In this document: positions 35,701 through 44,881 of the stretch, one piece after another
Layout of the letters: the number at the start of each line of letters is the position of its first letter
Position numbering within the stretch: the first letter of the stretch is position 1
Origin: Gari tellinella
Taxonomy: Eukaryota; Mollusca; Bivalvia; Cardiida; Psammobiidae
Reading direction: 5' to 3'
Length of the DNA: 64,000 nt
Assembly (NCBI GenBank): GCA_922989275.2
Contig: OV277869.1
Span: forward strand, 19,354,189 to 19,418,188
The notes under the pieces: generated by a model
The model's input: the letters and a program-made list of their open reading frames with translations, nothing else
Databases searched by the model: none
Told to the model about the DNA's origin: nothing
Program-made: the position numbers and the translations under genes

Positions 35701-38700
35701 AAGCTATCATCTGCTAGAATATGGAAAACGTGTTTTTAGCTCGCCTGTACGAAGTACATGACGAGCTATTGCAATACCCCCGGTGTAGTCGTCGTCGGTC
35801 GTCGTGAACGGCGTAAACAATTTTAAGAAAATGTCTATAACTTTTATGTCCCTTGAGGTTTTGCTTTCATAGTTGGTATGTGTGTGTATATGGACAAGAC
35901 CTTTCCATGCACAGAAAAAATTGGACCCCTGTGACCTTGACCTTGAACTTAAGGCCCGCGTTTAGGTTTCGAAATCTGTGTTTAGGTTTCGAAAAATGCC
36001 TATGACTTCTATGTCCCTTGAGGTATTGCTGTCATAGTTGGTATGGGTGTGTGTATGGACATGACCTTTCCATGCACAGAAAAATTTGGACCCCTGTGAC
36101 CTTGACCTTGAAATTCAGGCCAGCGTTTAGGTTTCGAAATCTGTGTTTAGGTTTCGAAAAATGCAACTTCTATGTCCCTTGAGGTATTGCTTTCATAGTT
36201 TGTATGTGTGTGTATATGGACATGACCTTTCCATGCACAGAAAAATTGGACCCCTGTGACCTTGACCTTGAACTTAAGGCCCACATTTAGGTTTCGAAAT
36301 CTGTGTTTAGGTTTCGAAAAATGCCTATAACTTCTATATGTCCCTTGAGGGTTGCTTTCATAGTTGGTATGTGTGTGTAATTGACAAGACCTTTCCATGC
36401 ACAGAAAAATTTGGACCTCTGTGACCTTGACCTTGAACTTAGATCCAGGGTTAAAGTTTCGAAATTTGTGTTTAGGTTTCAAAAAATGCTTATATTTCCT
36501 ATGTCCCCTGAGGTGTAACTTCATACATATATTTGATTTTCATGTGTATTTGGACAAGACCTTTCCATGCAGGCAAAAAGATTGAACTCGGTGACCTTGA
36601 GTGTGCTTTTAAGTTTCTAAATGTGCCGATGGCGAGCTTTGTTGTCTCTCTGACAACTCTTGTTAAAAGTGATTTAGTGTGGTTTGGAGAGGTTTGTATT
36701 CTTTAAACGGACCGATTGCAAACCGTTTGAGAGTCAGATCAGACCTTAGGTTTGCGACTAAAATTTTTGCTATATAGTAAACCGCCTGTATTAAGCATAT
36801 TTTTTCAAATTTCGTTGCATTGCGTTTGTGTTTGGTGTGTTACCCCTGATCAAAAGACTGTCGTTATCATTCAAAACAAGCATATTGTAAACAGTAGAAA
36901 ATGAACTATAAGTTATTGGATAGTACAGTTCTGTTTTCAACGCCCCAGGAGTCAACAATTTAATCCTTTCCTCTGCATACGCGAGACAGAACACTACTTG
37001 TGATACTTTCATTTTGTTTTTAGCAGTTCATGTAGATACTGCTAAGTACAGACGAGTTGTATTTTGTTCTCTGGAGGAAAGGGCACGCGGGACAGAACAA
37101 CATCTAACCAACTGTACTCACCTCCACACATCTGAGCAGCATGGTAACTACATGAGTAGTCATCACAATTACAGTATTGTCCAGTATACATCTCCGCCGA
37201 ATTACTCTTTATGGAATGACACTCACATTGACCACACACGCAGTCTCCTCGTCCATTACAAGGGGTCTTATCAGCAGCATAGGGGCTGCAAAATATATCT
37301 ACAAGTTTAGGGATACGTACGATGCACTTCGTTGATAGTTTAACCCATTACCATATAGCCTGATTCTAGTTTTGACAATAGGTGTCATCTACAAGCAGGT
37401 TGAAATTAAAGCAGAATGCCCCTGAATGCGCATTCTGCTTTGTGGTCAGCCTGCTTTCAGCTATACTATGCTAAAATATGGAAAATATTTCATATCATAC
37501 ATATTCATAACTGTACAAATGTGAACTATTTCTCTCAGCGGAGGAAACTATATGCGTAAAGGGCGTATTAATAGGGTTCTTATTATGTAGATGAAGGAAT
37601 GGGGTTGTGCGTGTGTGTGTAGGTGTGTGTGTGCGTGTGTTTGTTATGGTATGACTGTGTGTGTGTTCTGCTTGAGAGGTGGGTGTATGCCCACGATAAC
37701 ATATATAGGACAAATGTGTGCACAAAAATGTTTTAGGAAAAGTTTATTATCCACTTCATAAACTATATAAATAGTAGATGGCGGTTTGCTAGACATTTAA
37801 ATTGTCAACCCGAGAAAATAAAATGTCACCCCGAGGCGAGGCCGAGGGTGACATTCATGTTTTCGAGGGTTGAAATGTTAATGTTACGTTAACTGCCATC
37901 TAGTTTTTTTTAATACGCCGAGCTTATCAATCCTGACTTTAGAGTCGTCTCATTCGAGTTTTATTTTAAAATAAGAAGCAACGCACTGTTAATAATACAG
38001 AAAGAAATTCATGAAACATTAGATTTACTTGCCACTATGTGACATTCCAACGAGTGTCACATTGCAAAAGAATGTTGCATTGATCAAAGAGCAAAGTCCT
38101 ATAGTGAAAGAGATAAATGGCCATTAGAGTTACTTTCCCCATATGTAACTTTCCAAAAAAAAATGTGCATGAATGTTGCATAGCTTAGACAGCAACGTCA
38201 TAGAGTGAAAGAGCGAAGTTTTTGGATGGAAGTAAAAATATGCAAACTGTCACATTTTGGTCTATAGGAAATTAACATTGTTACTCAAAGCGAGGTGTAC
38301 TAATGGCCATTACTCACTCTATACATCGACTCATCAAGTCCTGGTTTTGCTGCTTGGTACAACGTGCTTAAAATAAAGAAATGACAAAGCATTGATAAAA
38401 AACAAACAAATGTGTTTTCAAAGCTTTGCTCAAAGTAAGGGTTGGGGTCCGGGTCCGGGTCCGGGGCCCCTATGGAAAGCCCTTAGAGAAAACTAGTGAA
38501 ATAGAGAAGAAGGGAAAATGATTTTATGTGGATAAGCCGTTATCCTGTAATTTTTAAACAAAACTAACTATTAAGGACCATCGCGACAGTTTAGGTTCTA
38601 ACGGTCAAAGGGAGACAACTCATGAAAAATATTTGCATGTTGTGTCCATTTAACCATAACTACATGATTAATATTTTTTGCGTCTTTTTTCTATCTCAAT

Positions 38701-41097
38701 AAGCTTAATTATGCGATCATACATGCATTACGCGACCACGATTAGAATTGTGATATATAGTTGACGATTGAACTGTATGGATTTGGATCCGTTTAAGCAT
38801 CCAATAACGTCCAGTCCATTTTCGTATTATTGACTTATCTTTTGTACAATGAATTGCCAAATGAGAAACATTGAAAACTATTCGACGGGTTTATTCCTCA
38901 CAAAATACAGTAAGTAAAAGAAACAAATATGTGACACGAGGAGCCAATGCGTTACGAATAATACCTGACACCTGGAATTATATAACTGTTTTGCGCCATG
39001 ATAGATGTAGCAACTGCCAAAAAAAAAAAAAAATTCGAATCTTAATTTTTACTATGTTTTCGTAATTAACGATTGCAAATATCATTTTGACCTTTTACTA
39101 TATGTTTTATTTCTATCTATTTTCATACAGAAAGTCGAGATGCATGACTTCTAATTTGCAAATGACAGAATATACACGATGAGCGCTGCGCTGACTGTAA
39201 TAAATCACAATAAAAAAGGAACATACACTACAGTACAGGCGAAGTTATTATTTACTAGAATATGCTATAATACTAATGCTAACTACAAATAATTTGGAGC
39301 CAGATCAGAAGTCGGGCAACCAAACTGTTAGCCACTGATCGTATTGAAATAAGATTTTGGAAATTTCAAAAAATGGTATTTCTACATTTTCATGTATTGC
39401 GTTCGTGTTTTGTCTGTGTTTCGGGGAGAATAATATATCCACTGTAAAAACATTCCTACCTTGCTAAACCTGCAAATAGTTGCAGGTTGGTAGACGTTGA
39501 TTTTTACTCATTTAAGGTTTTGAACCCCTGATGAAATCGGAAAGATGCTGGTTAACATCGATACTCTACGCAGCTTTATAGGTCTTCCTCGGCAACTGTC
39601 GGCTAAAGCAATATTGGTCGGCAGCTAACGAGATTGGCCGATCGCTGTACGTAGCGTGCTAATTTTAAAACAAAATCTCATCAGCCTAAAACGACACTAA
39701 ATAGTACCTAATGAATGCAGAAAACTCTTAACGAGGCTATCTGCACTATTGCTGTCTTGTAAACTGTGAATCGACTGAAAAAGCAGATTAAGGCTGATTT
39801 TGAGTGTCATTGAAAGGGATATTTCCTGATATACTACATTTAACTCTTTCAAGCTATTAGCGGCTCATGTCGAATTGCAAACAGTTTGAATTCCGACCAG
39901 TTCAGGGCCCTTGATTATAAGCGTGTGAGTTGAGTTTGAAATCGTTTTCAAGCATTTGATTGATTGGTCTGATTTGAGCCTAGACTCAAATCTGACCGAT
40001 CAATGCTTTAGAACTTACTCAGGCTCAACTCAAACGCTAAATAAGTATGGAAACAGATCGCGATCCAATGTGTTTTGCAATCTTATCAATATTTTTCCGT
40101 CAGAATTTAAAAAAAATTAATTTAAAATAAATTTGCAGACGTCAAATTCTACAGACGGTATTAAATCTGCAAAAGCATTAAAGCAGACGCTAATTTGACG
40201 GATAACGCTTTTAATGTTTTAATTTATCGAGAGGTTTTTTACCCTTCACCGCCACGTTGCCGTCTGCTTGAATATTGTTATCTGCAATACCGTTTTCAAA
40301 GTGAGATTTAACCTTTTCATGATCTAATTTTTCGGGAGAGTTTTACCCCTTCGTCGCTTTATTGTCGTGTGCTTCTATTTTGTTGTTTGCAATGTCGTTT
40401 CAAAGTTAAGAAATAAGGCAGTATGACTGAAAGAATTGTAAACGATTGTCAAACAGTTTGGGTCCTGATTAGACGGGCGTCTTATCAGGATCCCAACATT
40501 TTGCAAACGCACTTTTAAGCGCCATTGAGAGCGAAGGGGTTAAGCGCGAACAAACTTGAGAATGAAAGTGTTAAAAGAGTATACTGCAACTGATGGATAC
40601 TGAATACGTGCTATTTCAAAACAGAAATGTCAAACAGTCTGGATCCTGATCAGACGCAGAGTTAGGCGGCGACTGAGCAGGATCTAAACTGTTTAAAATG
40701 CGCCACATGGTGAAAGCGTTAACCCTTTCACCCCTGAAACTTTATATTGACAATTCCAATTTCAAAATAAGTCTAGTCCATTTTTGACTATTTCGGGTTG
40801 ATTTTGACAATATATTTCAAAATTTTAACAATATATTTCAAAATGTCAAACAGTGAAGACCCTGATCAGAGGGCTCCTTAAGGAGCCCTCTGATCAGGGT
40901 CTTCTCTGTTTGCATAGGCCAATTGTAGTCCTCACATGTTGACTGTTTTTTAATGATGAGAATACACGTGCAAGGATTGAATGTGTTAAATAATATAACT
41001 TTACAATAAGACTAACAACAACAAAAACTATACCTTGACAGTATGCCAAGGGGATGATAAACATCAGGATAAACAGCTGTTTAAAAACCGCCATCAT
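26609..41097 (-). CDS. Integrin beta-like stalk protein without beta-I head or cytoplasmic tail
   Basis: Eight exons on the minus strand (41097-41034, 38366-38318, 37285-37122, 34736-34630, 34166-34077, 33023-32882, 28713-28597, 26712-26609) join in phase, all with GT/AG introns, to 837 nt, that is 278 residues plus a TAG stop. Order of parts: signal peptide (1-20, hydrophobic LFILMFIIPLAYC), I-EGF2 (about 24-93), I-EGF3 (about 94-128), I-EGF4 (129-158), beta-tail (about 159-247, with a CPGRC...ECALC module, a conserved C...GCKYFFSY, and ECPP), and a C-terminal hydrophobic stretch (262-278). There are 34 cysteines with integrin-like spacing. Known integrin beta chains are about 750-800 residues and bind ligand with PSI, beta-I and hybrid domains; none is seen here. 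The cytoplasmic NPxY tail is also absent. It should be secreted or membrane-anchored at the cell surface; its partner is unknown. Exon calls are mine by eye. Confidence 0.8.
26720..27980. other. Intron of the integrin-like gene, no recognised feature
   Basis: This is AT-rich intronic DNA with no recognisable MITE core. Short frames (for example 27116-27334 +) show no domain. Confidence 0.5.
27990..28255 (+). mobile_element. Likely tRNA-derived SINE
   Basis: A-box-like TCGTGGTTAGGGGC and B-box-like GGTGGTTTTGATCCC are correctly ordered. The distal part contains GTCGAAGTGCCGTAAACCCC, as at the end of many molluscan tRNA-SINEs. It sits in the last intron of the integrin-like gene. Target-site duplications were not found. 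Confidence 0.5.
28597..28713 (-). CDS. Integrin-like gene, beta-tail exon 2
   Basis: It encodes residues 207-244. It has LCQFEDAEDGCKYFFSYEYM, equivalent to the human HCKEKDVDDCWFYFTYSV, followed by basic and hydrophobic alternation up to VQKVK. Acceptor TTTTTATCTTCAG and a strong donor GTAAGTG. It is in phase 1 at both ends, as required. Confidence 0.85.
29700..29830. promoter_or_regulatory. Cluster of CRE-like TGACGTCA sites
   Basis: TGACGTCA occurs at 29750-29757, 29772-29779 and 29817-29824, and TGACGTAA at 29795-29802. They appear to result from a tandem duplication of about 46 bp (CAAATCAATACATTA and TAAAATCAATAAATTA). TGACGTCA is the CREB/ATF consensus. The cluster lies in the large intron between the two beta-tail exons. 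Function is untested. Confidence 0.45.
29980..30068. repeat. Palindromic element
   Basis: ATCATACTGTTATATTTTCA and TGAAAATATAACGTCTGATG pair around CTTGGCTTCGCCACTCG, and flanking TTCATTTCGTGA / TCACTCAATGAAT extend the stem. It is a foldback of unknown family. Confidence 0.6.
30070..31270. other. Intronic DNA, no recognised gene
   Basis: Several short reading frames occur on both strands but none has a recognisable domain. It lies in the 4.2-kb intron between the beta-tail exons. Confidence 0.4.
31276..32055. repeat. Dispersed repeat with three-unit tandem array
   Basis: It opens with the palindrome ATGTCTCCCCCCTTTAGGGG, a CCGT microsatellite and the block shared with 21061-21250. Then a unit of about 176 bp, beginning CTTGTGCAGCTAAC, repeats at about 31526, 31698 and 31877, with TGTGAGGATGGTCATGTGGT inside. 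It is intronic and non-coding. Confidence 0.8.
32055..32130. mobile_element. Half of a family C MITE
   Basis: GCGCATTCCGCTTTACTTTC through AGGCTATGGGGTAAAG is the right half of family C. Its left edge is the TTAA that forms the centre of intact copies. Confidence 0.6.
32268..32650. mobile_element. Family G/F dispersed repeat
   Basis: GCCCTCCCAACAACGACTTC and ACAACGACCCATGTCG are reverse matches to the window's first 100 bp. Near the right side GAGCTTTCTGTTAAACGGTC and CTTTAAGCAGTCG match family F at about 63490 and 44400. The boundary between the two is unclear. Confidence 0.45.
32882..33023 (-). CDS. Integrin-like gene, beta-tail exon 1
   Basis: It encodes residues 159-205. TCPGRCQKYKECALCKGF is the hallmark start of the integrin beta-tail (compare human CQTCLGVCAEHKECVQC); KCDQRCLHV continues it. 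Acceptor TTTGTTTCAG lies only about 20 bp from a family A MITE at 33043-33263. Donor AAAAG|GTAGAA. It ends in phase 1. Confidence 0.9.
33043..33263. mobile_element. Family A MITE beside a splice acceptor
   Basis: TAGCGAAGACGTTATTCTTT and AAAGAATAACGTCTTCTCAA are inverted ends; the centre keeps GACGCCGGGTG only. It lies in the intron about 20 bp upstream (in transcript sense) of the beta-tail exon. Confidence 0.75.
33725..33922. mobile_element. Foldback MITE with GGGCCCGTTACATAAAAC ends
   Basis: GGGCCCGTTACATAAAACTT and GTTTTATGAAACGGACCCC are inverted ends, with TTTCTCCATCTAATCCTGTC and GACAAGATTAGATAGCGAAA as inner arms. A second, rearranged copy is at about 46385-46615. Confidence 0.7.
34077..34166 (-). 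CDS. Integrin-like gene, I-EGF4 exon
   Basis: Exactly 30 codons (residues 129-158), in phase 0 at both ends. VCNDEGNCVCGLCKC followed by GPTCEECP is the I-EGF4 pattern. Acceptor TATATTTTAG, donor GTAAGA. The intron to exon 4 is only 463 bp. Confidence 0.9.
34630..34736 (-). CDS. Integrin-like gene, I-EGF3 exon
   Basis: It encodes residues 94-128. RGTCDCGHCDCNPGYTGKAC and CECPTYNTTCLASNGK match the human I-EGF3 phrases CECNPNYTG and ASNGQ. NTT is a possible N-glycosylation site. Acceptor TTTATTGCATAG, donor GTATGG. It ends in phase 0. Confidence 0.9.
35275..35335. mobile_element. Half copy of the 13.1-kb palindrome
   Basis: GAACAGTGAAAACTATTGAA and AGGGAAGACTTTTGAACTAT match the left arm at about 13180-13066. 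Only one arm is present. Confidence 0.45.
35619..35735. mobile_element. Family C MITE with one hairpin arm lost
   Basis: TTAA at 35619-35622 is followed by CCCATTATCCAATAGCCTG, TTTAAGCAGGTTGAAAGTAA and GCAGAATG, then directly by TTTAAGCTATCATCTGCTAG. The second CATTCTGC arm is absent. It lies in the intron between I-EGF2 and I-EGF3. Confidence 0.7.
35740..36665. repeat. Approximately 163-bp tandem array, five units
   Basis: ATGTCCCTTGAGG recurs at about 35847, 36011, 36172, 36337 and 36500. Each unit has ACCTTTCCATGCACAGAAAA and TGTGACCTTGACCTTGAA. The array starts with GAAGTACATGACGAGCTATT and ends with a related GGCGAGCTTTGTTGTC. The reverse-strand frame at 36147-36524 is due to the repeat. 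Confidence 0.85.
37122..37285 (-). CDS. Integrin-like gene, I-EGF2 exon
   Basis: It encodes residues 39-92 and part of 93. It has CNGRGDCVCGQCEC, then MYTGQYCNCDDYSC and QMCGG, matching the vertebrate integrin I-EGF2 layout with eight or nine cysteines. Acceptor TATTTTGCAG, donor GTGAGT. An RGD tripeptide lies within CNGRGDC. This is the least ambiguous exon. Confidence 0.9.
37340..37490. mobile_element. Family C MITE
   Basis: It begins at TTAA (37340-37343) with CCCATTACCATATAGCCTG. The hairpin is AATTAAAGCAGAATGCCCC / ATGCGCATTCTGCTTTG. It lies 55 bp from the I-EGF2 exon's acceptor, inside the intron. Confidence 0.7.
37600..37670. repeat. Degenerate (GT)n microsatellite
   Basis: GT-rich DNA with interruptions (GTGTGTGTAGGTGTGTGTGT). 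The reverse-strand frame over it is low-complexity. Confidence 0.75.
37775..37903. mobile_element. Foldback element in the intron
   Basis: AGATGGCGGTTTGCTAGACA and AACTGCCATCT are the outer pair; AAATTGTCAACCCGAGAAAA and CGAGGGTTGAAATG the next; ATGTCACCCCGAGGC and GAGGGTGACATTC the inner pair. Confidence 0.65.
38318..38366 (-). CDS. Integrin-like gene, 49-nt microexon
   Basis: Acceptor TTTATTTTAAG and strong donor GTGAGT bound 49 nt with no stop in the required frame. Its phase fits exactly: it needs two bases to finish codon 22 and leaves two bases for codon 38. It encodes two cysteines spaced as at the beginning of integrin I-EGF2 (RCTKQ...LMSRCI), and joins to the PYAADKTPC of the next exon. 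The evidence is splice signals and phase; expression data would settle it. Confidence 0.6.
39245..39445. mobile_element. Family A MITE remnant
   Basis: AATTTGGAGCCAGATCAGAA, CCACTGATCG, and AGAATAATATATCCACTGTA mark a decayed copy in the first coding intron. Confidence 0.5.
40225..40722. mobile_element. Nested family B MITEs with TTAA flanks
   Basis: An intact B copy (40312-40539, 228 bp) sits between TTAA at 40308-40311 and 40540-40543. To its left is the first part of another B copy (CACGTTGCCGTCTGCTTG, CCGTTTTCAAAGTGAGAT) that stops at that TTAA. A second GGATCCTGATCAGACGCAGA hairpin follows at about 40630-40690, ending at TTAA 40719-40722. The simplest reading is B inside B. Confidence 0.6.
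40723..40985. mobile_element. Family D MITE 48 bp from the signal-peptide exon
   Basis: It is flanked by TTAA at 40719-40722 and 40986-40989. Its left end is CCCTTTCACCCCTGAAAC. The hairpin is GTGAAGACCCTGATCAGAGG / CTCTGATCAGGGTCTTCTCT around GGCTCCTTAAGGAGCC. Confidence 0.8.
41034..41097 (-). CDS. Integrin-like gene, exon 1 of coding part: signal peptide
   Basis: It encodes residues 1-21 and one base of codon 22. Two ATG codons stand in series; the first is used here. A basic residue is followed by LFILMFIIPLAYC, a classic signal peptide with cleavage likely near the cysteine/glutamine. The donor is CAAG|GTATAG. A TTTCAG immediately precedes the first ATG, so a 5' UTR exon probably lies upstream at a higher coordinate; I could not identify it. 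Confidence 0.7.
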
Positions 41098-41182
41098 CTG
41101 AAAGATACAATATAAACATACAGCGAGTTATGATAGTATTGAATGTTGGTTTCTTGTACACAGGGGTTCAAATGCTCTTATA

Positions 41183-41415
41183 CAGTGGAACAGACGATCA
41201 ACGCAATTAGCTTAAACTTGTAATTCCTATGCAAACAATTTGAAGCCAGGTCAGACATCGGATAAACCCGGGCGTCTTGTCAGGTTCCAAACTGTTTACT
41301 ATTCATATTAAAATAGATGGTCAAATGTGTCAAAACGTGTCTTTTTCAACATTTTATTGCAAAGCGTTAGCGTTTCAGTTGCGTTTATACAAAAAGAAAA
41401 GAATCGTCTCTACTG
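41183..41415. mobile_element. Family A MITE upstream of the integrin-like gene's start
   Basis: It is flanked by TA; ends are CAGTGGAACAGACGATCAAC and AAGAATCGTCTCTACTG. The centre is CAGACATCGGATAAACCCGG. It lies 86 bp upstream of the first ATG in transcript sense. Confidence 0.7.
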
Positions 41416-41419
41416 TACC

Positions 41420-42060
41420 TCAACAGAGGTTTCTCTTAAAGAGCAGTTTTGAACCCAAGAGCTGATGTACAATGCAGTATGAGCATCCAACCAATTCAAT
41501 CATTCACACATGTAAACATTAAGTACTGCATTAAACGTTTATCACTGGTTCTGTTAAAGTAAAAACCAATATGTATTCATATATCTTAGGGAGAGAGAAC
41601 AAACTATGATATTCATACTTAAATCAATATGCATATTTTGAGAAAATAAGCTCTATACTCAATCAGATATGTCTCAGAAGAAACTTAGGCGCTGTACGCT
41701 AAAAGGTAAACAACATACGTTGTGCGAATACTTGAAAGTTGAATAATCTTTGCTGAAATCAATATGTACATGGAATAGTGTTTGGAAATTTAATAACGTT
41801 ATGTAAGCTTTTCAGGGAATGAAACATGCATGTTTGTCGGGTTTATTTATATTATCAGAGATTCTTTAACAAATAGGTGCCAAGTGCTAAATATAAAAAA
41901 GTTAACATTTCTTTTAACAAAACCGTATCCCTTACAGTTTTTGCATAATTAAAACGACATGCTATTGTAACCAAGTAACCACGAAATACGCCTTTTTATA
42001 CATTTTGTGTTTTCCTTCACTGAAGTAAAAGTGTATACAGTCATAAACATACACAATTGG
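41420..42060. other. No gene recognised
   Basis: AT-rich DNA upstream of the integrin-like gene. A 5' UTR exon could lie here, but I cannot point to one. Confidence 0.4.
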
Positions 42061-42064
42061 AAAT

Positions 42065-42200
42065 ATTTTCTATATTTAAGCAGATGGTACATGTAGCTTA
42101 AGGCACGATGAAAGTAAAACAGAATGAGTATTTAGAAGGCACATTCTGCTTTACTCTCAACTTTCATTAAGTGGTCACCTATATTAAATACTAGAAAATG
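42065..42200. mobile_element. Family C MITE
   Basis: AAGTAAAACAGAATGAGTAT and AGGCACATTCTGCTTTACTC form the hairpin. ATATTTAAGCAGATGGTACA and AAGTGGTCACCTATATTAAA are the shoulders. Confidence 0.65.
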
Positions 42201-42599
42201 TTCATTTCTTATCTTTACATTATCTTTGCTGTAATTTCTATTATTAAATGAACATTGTATTAGTATTTATGTATGTTTAATCAATATTACAGGTTGTTAG
42301 CACGAATAATATGTACCCTGAAAGGAACAGCCATAACCGCAAAACTAGAGCTGTGCACATTCGAAAGCAACAAAATAAGTTCCTTCGTCCCCAAGTTGAC
42401 AGTTTGGGATTTGTCTAATCAATAAAACATTATATTATTACAAATGTTAGATTTACGCCTTCTCTTGTTAAGACCGACTTGACTGTCATTTTCCAACAAA
42501 CTGACTCTAAATCGAATGACTTATAAGGACCTATTTGAAAGTCTGTGTTTTCGATCAAACAGCATGGTTACTGATAAAACGCCTTGTAACAACTACTCG

Positions 42600-42870
42600 A
42601 GTTACTAAGTGTAGCAGTAGTGGCAGTAGTAGTGGCAGTAACACATGTAGTTAAAAATGTAGTAGTAGTAAAGGTAACAGCAGATAGTAGTAGTAGTTGT
42701 TGTTGTAAAAGTAATAGTGAAAATAGTAGTAGTAGCAGAAGTAGTAAAATAAAAACAGAACAATACCAAGAACAAGGGGAAAATAACAAAGACAAGACGA
42801 TGAAGAAGAAGAAGAAAAAAGAAAGAGAACAATATTTTGTAGCAGCATTATCACAAACAGCATCAGCAGC
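42600..42870. repeat. Low-complexity trinucleotide-rich DNA
   Basis: GTA/AGT repeats give way to GAAGAAGAAGAA and then AGCAGCAGCAG. Four overlapping frames on both strands owe their length to this composition and are not genes. Confidence 0.85.
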
Positions 42871-43084
42871 AGCAGTTTTGTAGCAATAACAACAAAAGCT
42901 GTTTAGATGTGGTAATTGTATTCAACAATTTAGAAAACGGTATGATCTAACAATGTAGTTGAAAACCAAAGGCATCTAACAGATGTAAATATGGATCACG
43001 TTTCTTATCTCAAAGGCAGTCATTCATGTTTAGCAAGATTGGCAGTATGCTAATGAATGATTGAGTGTTACCATTATCCTGCTT

Positions 43085-43275
43085 ATCACGACTTGGCTAA
43101 CATTTGCAACCAGTTTGGATCCAGATCAGACGTCGAGTTACGCGGCCACTGAATTGGTGTCAAACTGTTTGTCACCCAGGTTCAACTTTTCTTCTGATAA
43201 AAATCATTAAAACTAATTATGATCTTTTATCGAAGACGATCAATTTTAAGCAGACGACTTAATTCAGCGTGATAA
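43085..43275. mobile_element. GATCAGACGCC-type MITE (family E)
   Basis: GCAACCAGTTTGGATCCAGA, GACGTCGAGTTACGCGGCC and CAAACTGTTTGTCACCCAGG are typical. CGATCAATTTTAAGCAGACG and GTGATAAGTGTTAA follow. A related copy is at about 50295-50465. Confidence 0.5.
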
Positions 43276-43459
43276 GTGTTAATAATTGGCGACGAATGTT
43301 TCCCAACGGAACTGAATACTGTATTTTCTGTTTCATAATGTTCTTACACCACATACTAGATGAACAACGTTTCACATATAACCTAATTACTAATTCCCGA
43401 TTTACCGTTAAAAACAAAACAAATTGGAAAGGATGTATATTACAACAGTTACTTGAAAT

Positions 43460-43595
43460 ATTGGTGTTTAGGAGAGTTTACCCATTAACCGCTTTATTAT
43501 CGTCTGCTACAGTATTATTGTCTGCAAGACACGTTTTAAAGTTAGATTTAAGGTTCTATGACTTAATAAATATCGATAAGTTGGTCAAAGAGTGA
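43460..43595. mobile_element. Left part of a family B MITE
   Basis: AGGAGAGTTTACCCATTAAC, GCTTTATTATCGTCTGCTAC and GTTTTAAAGTTAGATTTAAGG match the left half of family B; the hairpin is missing. Confidence 0.5.
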
Positions 43596-44379
43596 AATAC
43601 TTAAATCTGAAAGCAAAAAATGAATCAATTATAAAATAGAATACTGAAAATGCATGTGACTTCCTCGTATCAATTACTACGTTATTAATTCTTGTTTAGA
43701 AAAAACAAAAAATGCAATCACAATGCAACAAAATGCAAACAATGACAGTGATCGACACTGTACTGAACGCTGAATGGCAAACAGTTTGGAGCCAGATCAA
43801 AACCTGAGATAGAATCTACTAGGCATCAGTTCTGGATCCAAAATGCTTTTAATGTACATCTCTGTTTAAGCACGTGTGTGTGTGTAAAGGGACGAGTAAT
43901 GCATTCTCTCTGTAGGACACGGGATAATGATACCAGTGTTAGATTTTCATGATAAGTACCAGTGCCAGTAGCGCTGCTTCTGTTTAACATTCTGCTGCAA
44001 GTTGGACGAGGCAATTGACCGTTCAATCATACTCTAGATAGTGTGTTGATTACATGTAACAAGTCACATGCCAAAACGTCATCTGCTTCTAAATTGTTGC
44101 AACGGTTCTATTGATTTCTATGCATTCTAGACTGTACAAACATCACTAAATGTAGTATGAACATTTAAGATCCTGACCTTTAATTAATCGAATAGTGGGG
44201 TTCAAGGTAAATACCGATAGTAAAACAGGTAATTTATTCATATACATGTATCATTCAGCAATGACAATTTTTCCAGGAAGATTGCTGCAAATTTGCCTTT
44301 ATTGTGATGTAAACCATAGACAATAAAATATCTGACTAACGACCTATAAATACAATAGACAGCTTGAAGCAATGTGACA

Positions 44380-44445
44380 GTAGTACTTAAGCTCCTAAAG
44401 GAACTTTCTGTTTTGTTGTCACCTTGCTTAAAGCAGTCATCCACC
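44380..44445. mobile_element. Family F hairpin
   Basis: AAGCTCCTAAAGGAACTTTC and TTGTTGTCACCTTGCTTAAA match the hairpin-and-shoulder layout seen at about 56690-56775 and 63450-63540. Confidence 0.5.
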
Positions 44446-44881
44446 GTGCATGCATATATGTATAATTAGCACAATTTAGTGATCGCCATGGTGATTTTTT
44501 ACTGTTCTTATTGATATCACATGGATTTACATTACTGAATACAGTACATTCCTACATAGAAAATTGCTCATATATATATTTCAATCTAGCCTGCCGGTTT
44601 TCGTTTCGAATAGCTAAAAACAGATAACATAGTTGGGTGATTAAAGGAAATGGTTATCATGGTGATGCATGTATGGGTCGTTTACAAACACTTTCTATGC
44701 AAGCGTAGAATGAAGTCCCTCAGCAGAGGGGTTGCTAAACTTTCCTCTGATCAGGGTCTATATCATGCGTCTTTTTGTAAACGTCATAAACGAAACAGCC
44801 CTAAAAAGCCAAACATGTCGATCATCAAGGGAAGTCCTAATGCAGATGGGACATGAAGAAACGTTTTGCATTACTGTATTT

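Noticed and set aside
42568..42883. Four overlapping frames on both strands
   Set aside because: They result from trinucleotide repeats lacking stop codons.
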